DNA from: Selaginella tamariscina
Lineage: Eukaryota > Streptophyta > Lycopodiopsida > Selaginellales > Selaginellaceae
Assembly (NCBI GenBank): GCA_003024785.1
Contig: PUQB01000179.1
Span: 248,001-312,000, forward strand
Length of the DNA: 64,000 bases
Reading direction: 5' to 3'
In this document: positions 59,040 through 64,000 of the stretch, piece by piece
Position numbering within the stretch: position 1 is the stretch's first letter
Layout: every line of letters begins with the position of its first letter
The notes under the pieces: generated by a model
The model's database searches: none
Told to the model about the DNA's origin: nothing
What the model saw: only the letters and a program-made list of their open reading frames with translations
Position numbers and translations under genes: made by a program

Positions 59040-60430
59040 TTTCGTTTTTCTTCGAGAGAAACTTGCTCACCAGAATCCAAACCTAAAAATAGGCACCATT
59101 AGATTAGGAACGAGATAAACAATCATCTTACCACGTAGAACATCGAGTACGGTACTACTAAGGAATTCGCTTCAACTCTGTAATAGAAACAAGGATAAAG
59201 AAAGCTCATATAGTAAACAAACACACACACACACACACCACTTTACCGCTCCAAGCAAGGTCAATCAAGAAAGCGCACAAATCCGATTGCACAAATGTTG
59301 CATTTCCACGACTAACGACATCCAGCATTAGAAACTGAACAAGACTAGCTTTTCGCGAGGGTCTCCAGACACAGTCAAGTTCAGACGTTCCCAATTCACG
59401 CTAAATGAGTTCTCATACTGCGGGAAATCTGCAACAAAGTTACGGATCATATATATCATATCATATGCGAATAATATAGAATAAACTAATGACTATAAAC
59501 GTGCTTTTAATACATCACGATTTTAATAATAAGATCATTGGTTATTAATTATTATTAATGTTGTATGTGCAAAACAATTTTAAGTTTACTCCAAAGATAC
59601 TATATTAAATTTTAAACTTAATTCTAACTTTATGTTATTTCTAAAAGTAATAATAATAGTGTGTGTGTGTGTGTGTGACATACCAGGAATATAGATGCCA
59701 ACGTCGGTGACTGGCTTCAAGAGAGGAGGAATGAGCACATTCACAATAAGATTGTCCTGCCCACTTTCGAGGAGTATACGCATCATATCGTGAGAAAACG
59801 AGGCGCATATCTTGAAAGTATGTCTCATGTTAGTTCATGATCTGTCAGTGGCCACTGCAAAAACAAGAGCTTAAACATTTAAAATTAAACTATATAGCCA
59901 GATATATAGTGTATAGCATACAAGTTATATATATATTTAACGTTACATAAGTTATAAGATAAGCTTACGGAAACGTAGAGCTTCTTTAAAGCTGTTCTTA
60001 CGTCCTTAAGAGCGTCGGGTTTCAAATAAAGCTCCTTCCTACCAGTCATTGCTTCAATGTCCTTAACCTACAAAAAAACCGAATGAAATAATCTCAACCG
60101 GTATGTAGATAAGATAAATAGAACGCGTGTACTTACCGTAAGGGCTCTTTTGTTAAGGGTGTTTAACACAAAGTTACGGTTGTATGAATCGTCTCCTGGA
60201 TCTCGAGACTCATTCAGCTCACGCAGCATATCCTCCGTACGAATCTGCTCATTCCATATTCCCCGTCGCCTCCATACCGGAAGCTGAGAAGGTTCGAAGT
60301 CGAGTCCGTAGGGCTGTATCGGGCCCTCGAATTCGTCTAGCATCCAATCCGCAACAATCCGACGAAATGCTAACACAAATAGAACCAGCAAGAACTAAAC
60401 AAACGACACAAAACATCAGAAAACACAATC

Positions 60431-60466
<36 letters not shown>

Positions 60467-61025
60467 AGGCGCGCGCGTGTTCGGCAAAGCGAAGCACTGC
60501 TTACCTGATCAACAGCATCGTATTGAAGAAAACTTCCCTGCAATAAAAATTGGTAATAAAAATGAGATTTTTGGCTTCGCTAAATCAAAAACTAGAAACT
60601 CAAAGAAAACACTGAAAACAGAGAAAAAAACACTTTACACACAGATCATATGATATAAAAAACGAATAGTCTCAAAGAAAAGTACATTTTTCAGGCTATC
60701 GCGATAGATATCAACTGAAAAGCTCACTAAATAGATATTCTATCATTTCCGACATAAAACTGTAAGAAATGCGGCATTTTTACACACAATGCAGGAAGCT
60801 ACTACGAGAAACTCTATTTCTTTCAAAGAAAAGAAGGATGTTTGCACTTGCGCCACTCAAATTCGGCCGAAAAAACAACAAGAAACCATGTTGACAGAAA
60901 AACGAAGATTTTCCACTGATTTTCTCTAAACACGCAGCATTCTTACCTGAAAAGATCGAAAATACAAGAAAGATGTATCGAACTCTCGCCGCCTCAAAGA
61001 TCTGTCGATGGAGCTCTCATCGCCT
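59040..61025 (-). pseudogene. Unrecognised multi-exon gene, unit-2 copy
   Basis: Minus-strand order: a leader exon (about 61025-60948, CCCTAGGG and GCGGCG-rich, good donor), a small exon (about 60541-60506, GSFLQYDAVDQ), a main exon with ATG 60343 (MLDEFEGPIQPYGLDFEPSQ, VWRRRGIWNEQIRTEDML, NRNFVLNTLNKRALT), then VKDIEAMTGRKELYLKPDAL (about 60065), MRHTFKICASFSHDMMRILL (about 59820), NLIVNVLIPPLLKPVTDVGI, ASLVQFLMLDVVSRGNATFV (about 59350) and VVPYSMFYV (about 59140). It has a 7-base deletion at about 59990 and a Trp-to-stop change at about 59840 relative to unit 1. I do not recognise the family. Helix-rich, no clear membrane segment. Confidence 0.5.
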
Positions 61026-61244
61026 TAAAGCCCTAGGGCGGCGTCGCTTTTGGCGCCTAATCAAAATATAGATGACCGTTATCGATTCAAACTTAAAAGT
61101 ACTTCAAAGCAATCATGATTAACCTCAACTTTTAATTACTGATAGCTAAGAATAGTGAGCTTTAGTAAAATTAAAAAGCTAAACCATGTATACACCAATG
61201 ACATATCATATGTACATACACACATACATGCAAATATATTTTAA

Positions 61245-61830
61245 TTACAACATATAACTATTATAATAGTTAACTTAATAAGGTTTGACGAACACTCCAG
61301 TAAATAAAACTACTAGATACACACAACCAGCTTATACTGTATTTAAAAAACAAGACTTTAACATTCAGTATGTTTTAAGTAGCAAATTATTATTCACGTA
61401 TTGGAACAAGTACAATATTTATAGTATATTCCTAATACAAGATACATATATAGTACAAAGATGCATAAATTAATATGTAACGAGAACATTAAAAAAAATG
61501 CCATGTATCTGTACCACATCACATGTACATACACACATACATGCAATATATATATGTGTGTGTGTGTGTGTTTTACAACATATAACTTCTTAAGACTATT
61601 ATAATAGGTTTGACATCGTTTGTAAGACTTCAGTAAATAAACTAGATATACACAACCAGCTTATACTGTATTTTAAATAAAACAAGACTTTAACATTCGC
61701 AAATATTATTCACGTATTGTTCTGGACAAGTATAATATTTTGATTATTTTTAGCACAAGATACATATATACAAAGGTGCATAAATTAATATTATGTATGA
61801 AGAACAATAAAAAAAATGCCCTATGTTTCT
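61245..61830. repeat. Direct repeats of the duplication tail
   Basis: A block containing CACAACCAGCTTATACTGTA and AAAACAAGACTTTAACATTC occurs at about 61245-61420 and again at 61600-61720; its unit-1 counterpart is at 56330-56450. Indicates repeated local tandem duplication. Confidence 0.75.
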
Positions 61831-62168
61831 ACATCTTCCAATTGTACCATGATCAAAATAATACTAAGCACTGTTAACATAATAATTTCAATGTACATCC
61901 TCATGCAGATTAAAAATATCATATGTAAATTTTCTATAATCGTTTTGGCTAATAGAAACATAATGTCATTAAGACCATTAACACATTGTAACAAAAAGGT
62001 AATTCCATTTCAAAAGAGTTACTGTTGAAGAACATATATTCCCAGTATTTCTTTATCCCTGTTTTAGGGTTAGGTCAATTAAACGTAACAATCTATTTTC
62101 TGCATAGGTTCAACTACTGAAAATAATAAGAAAAATGCGCCTGTGTAGATGCTTATATGCTTATGCGC

Positions 62169-62171
<3 letters not shown>

Positions 62172-62206
<35 letters not shown>
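62172..62206 (+). repeat. (CA)n microsatellite
   Basis: About 17 uninterrupted CA units in intergenic sequence. The surrounding 61830-63080 shows no convincing gene. Confidence 0.9.
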
Positions 62207-62213
<7 letters not shown>

Positions 62214-63109
62214 CCAGCATTATACATTATGTTAAAAAGGAGAAAATTCATACGCACTCCATGGGGGTCACTTCAATTTGGTCAGCAGAGTACACATACA
62301 CACATAGAAAGAAATCTCATATCTATCTCGCACACACACATCATTGGATTTATCTTGGATTTCAATTTATTCCGTATAGTTTGAAAACTACCTAAAATGT
62401 CTCACGTACATTAACTGTACTGCTACTTCCCTGCTGCACTGTTTTACCAGACTACATATTAACTATACACGTATGCATGTGCCTATATACATACACATGT
62501 GAGTATGTATGTATACGTATAAATTTCCCACTTACCACTTTACAGGCTGCTTGCGTCTCCAGCATTTACACACTATTCGTTGGCCTTGGGTCAGCAGCAT
62601 TTCACTTTCACTGCATGTCATATTCAAAAAGATTAATATCACACACATATGCACGCAAGCATGAATTACTAAGCCGTCGTCGTGAACCTATCATTTAACA
62701 ACTGACTCATGTGATATCCATGCTGCCTTTTCAGACATCAATGCACCGCACCGAATCCACCATTCAAATCCCAAACTATGCAAAAATAATAAACAAAACA
62801 TAAGATAATTATACAACAATAAAAATAAACGTGACAAGCATGCATACGACCAAAATATTAAAAATACGTAAAGTACGTCAGCAAGATGATACCTTGTATT
62901 CCACCAACCGTAATACGACTATCACTATACACACGAAAACTACGTCAGGCCAATGCATATAAACACTTCCATAAACTTAAAAATATGTTGTAAATACATA
63001 AGGAAGTTATTGCTACAAACAAAAGAGACGTCAGAACAGAAAAATTGATACATCTTATCAAACGATACACACACTAGGAGAGAGAAAGAGATGATAATGA
63101 AATTAATTT

Positions 63110-63380
63110 ACCTCATGAGCAGTTGTGTGTCTGTTACCCACTCTGCTGCACCCACGACTCCTAATGCCTAGGTACCACCATTAAGAAGCTCAGCTCAAGC
63201 TTACTTGTCCCGTGACATTAAAGAACCAAAAAGAACACACCCACACGCCGCACACACACACACACACACAAAAGGCAGTACCTATTGTTGCACCAGCTAA
63301 AAGCTGAGATACTTCTATCTTCTTTGAGCTGTACCAGTCACTCAACTTGCACATGCATACATACAGATCATGCATTGACA
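63110..63380 (-). other. Possible exons of an unidentified gene
   Basis: The minus strand reads KLSDWYSSKKIEVSQLLAGA ending at a donor (AATAG|GTACTG, about 63283). After a CTAG acceptor it continues as ALGVVGAAEWVTDTQLLMR (about 63175-63116), ending at GAG|GTAAAT. Splicing keeps the frame and joins a hydrophobic Ala/Gly stretch. Further candidate pieces lie at about 62960-62890. No family recognised; both ends unknown. Confidence 0.3.
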
Positions 63381-63540
63381 TACATTATTATATATAAACA
63401 CATATTCAGATGTAAGTACCTACGAACACCAACTATGGGAAAAACATATAACTTTGTTAAACAACCCAAATTCTTGGAGCTGTGCTGTACACACTCAAGT
63501 AACGAAAATTAATGGATAAAAATATGCCTAGTTAGCTATA

Positions 63541-64000
63541 CTAAGCCTGAGTTACCTCGAGCTCAAGTTCATGCCATACATCCGAAAAGGACCGCTTGAT
63601 AATCTCATGGTGATCGGGGGAGTTCAAGCTAAGGTAACAGAACAGAAGCTCCTCGAGGTCACACCAGTTCCTTAATTCTTTCTCACGGATCATCTCCAGC
63701 ATTGAGTCCCTGAAGTCCCTGTAAGGGTCGTGGGAGTACTTCACAAGTGGGATGCTGTCTGCTACAATTCCCTTGATTTCTGAGGAATGGAAGCTGAGAA
63801 ACTGCTGGTTGTTGCCTCCTCTTCTTGGGTAACAGGAGACTGGATTAGCTACCTGTCCTCTTCTGAGCAATCTGAGTCTCCTCCTGAACTATATCAAACT
63901 CTACCAAGTGTAGGTTTCTGAGAAGAGCCGGTAAATCTTCGTCCTCATCTTCAATGTTGGCCTTATGCACTGCTGGGTTTGTTTCCAAATCGCTTCTACA
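63541..64000 (-). CDS. OVATE family protein (partial)
   Basis: C-terminal OVATE domain: VKYSHDPYRDFRDSMLEMIR, then WCDLEELLFCYLSLNSPDHH, then IIKRSFSDVWHELE; stop at 63541-63543. OVATE proteins are plant transcriptional repressors that bind TALE homeodomain and TRM proteins to shape organs. Upstream on the minus strand a basic stretch (RRRLRLLRRGQ) leads in; the acidic text DEDEDLPALLRNLHLVEFD before it (about 63960-63900) is in another frame, so a small slip or an intron lies near 63870. The N-terminus is beyond the right edge. Confidence 0.85.

Larger units (their letters stand above)
56577..61545. repeat. Tandem segmental duplication, unit 2 (uninterrupted copy)
   Basis: Direct continuation of unit 1 with the same order: AT-rich spacer, SEC11-like gene, unrecognised gene, AT-rich tail. 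It holds the empty gypsy site at about 57565-57580 and an extra 0.9 kb (about 60070-60960) that unit 1 lacks. A third partial copy of the tail follows at about 61600-61830. Confidence 0.85.

Noticed and set aside
1..64000. tRNA, rRNA and snRNA genes
   Set aside because: No cloverleaf, A/B box pair or conserved RNA core was convincing by eye; a dedicated scan could not be run.

Overview
The window is nuclear DNA from a land plant. Genes are split by short introns (about 60-250 bp), many loaded with (TG)n/(CA)n tracts. Gene starts carry plant telo-boxes (AACCCTAA). The gene set includes a cytokinin receptor (CHASE histidine kinase), an OVATE protein, B3 and PLAC8 domains, and a long intronless PPR protein whose repeat wording (LILGYVENGES, FVAALKACA) resembles Selaginella PPRs. 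A lycophyte close to Selaginella is my best guess, from recalled family style rather than a search.

Layout. 1-22.1 kb is gene-dense: a PARP3-like gene (minus, running off the left edge), dymeclin (minus), a PLS-type PPR gene (plus, sharing a 160-bp divergent promoter with dymeclin), the U4/U6 snRNP protein PRP3 (plus) and a CHASE-domain cytokinin receptor kinase (plus). 22.2-41.6 kb is AT-rich and repeat-filled: a chromovirus chromodomain scrap, a structurally complete 7.3-kb LTR element with 1.8-kb LTRs and no recognisable gag or pol, a broken B3-domain gene, and a decayed Ty1/copia relic. 41.6-47.0 kb holds a WWE plus ADP-ribosyltransferase-like gene (minus), a broken G-protein beta-subunit gene (plus) and a PLAC8-domain gene (plus). 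47.4-61.5 kb is a tandem segmental duplication; each unit carries a SEC11-like signal-peptidase gene and an unrecognised gene. The left unit is interrupted by a 4.9-kb Ty3/gypsy element with very short LTRs, and the right unit supplies the empty site. The right edge holds part of an OVATE family gene.

The most unusual structure is the interior of the 7.3-kb element (27.6-31.3 kb): a long chain of perfect short inverted repeats, often nested, as if the transcript were built to fold. It fits a non-autonomous large retrotransposon derivative (LARD).

A caution for every gene: conserved coding regions here repeatedly show one-base frame slips, many at 4-5-base homopolymers (PARP3 twice, dymeclin, PRP3, B3, G-beta), and a 2-base slip in a TG run in the PPR gene. 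Some apparent pseudogenes may be sequence error. The cytokinin-receptor H-box is a special case: two compensating slips remove the phospho-accepting histidine while keeping the exon length exact.
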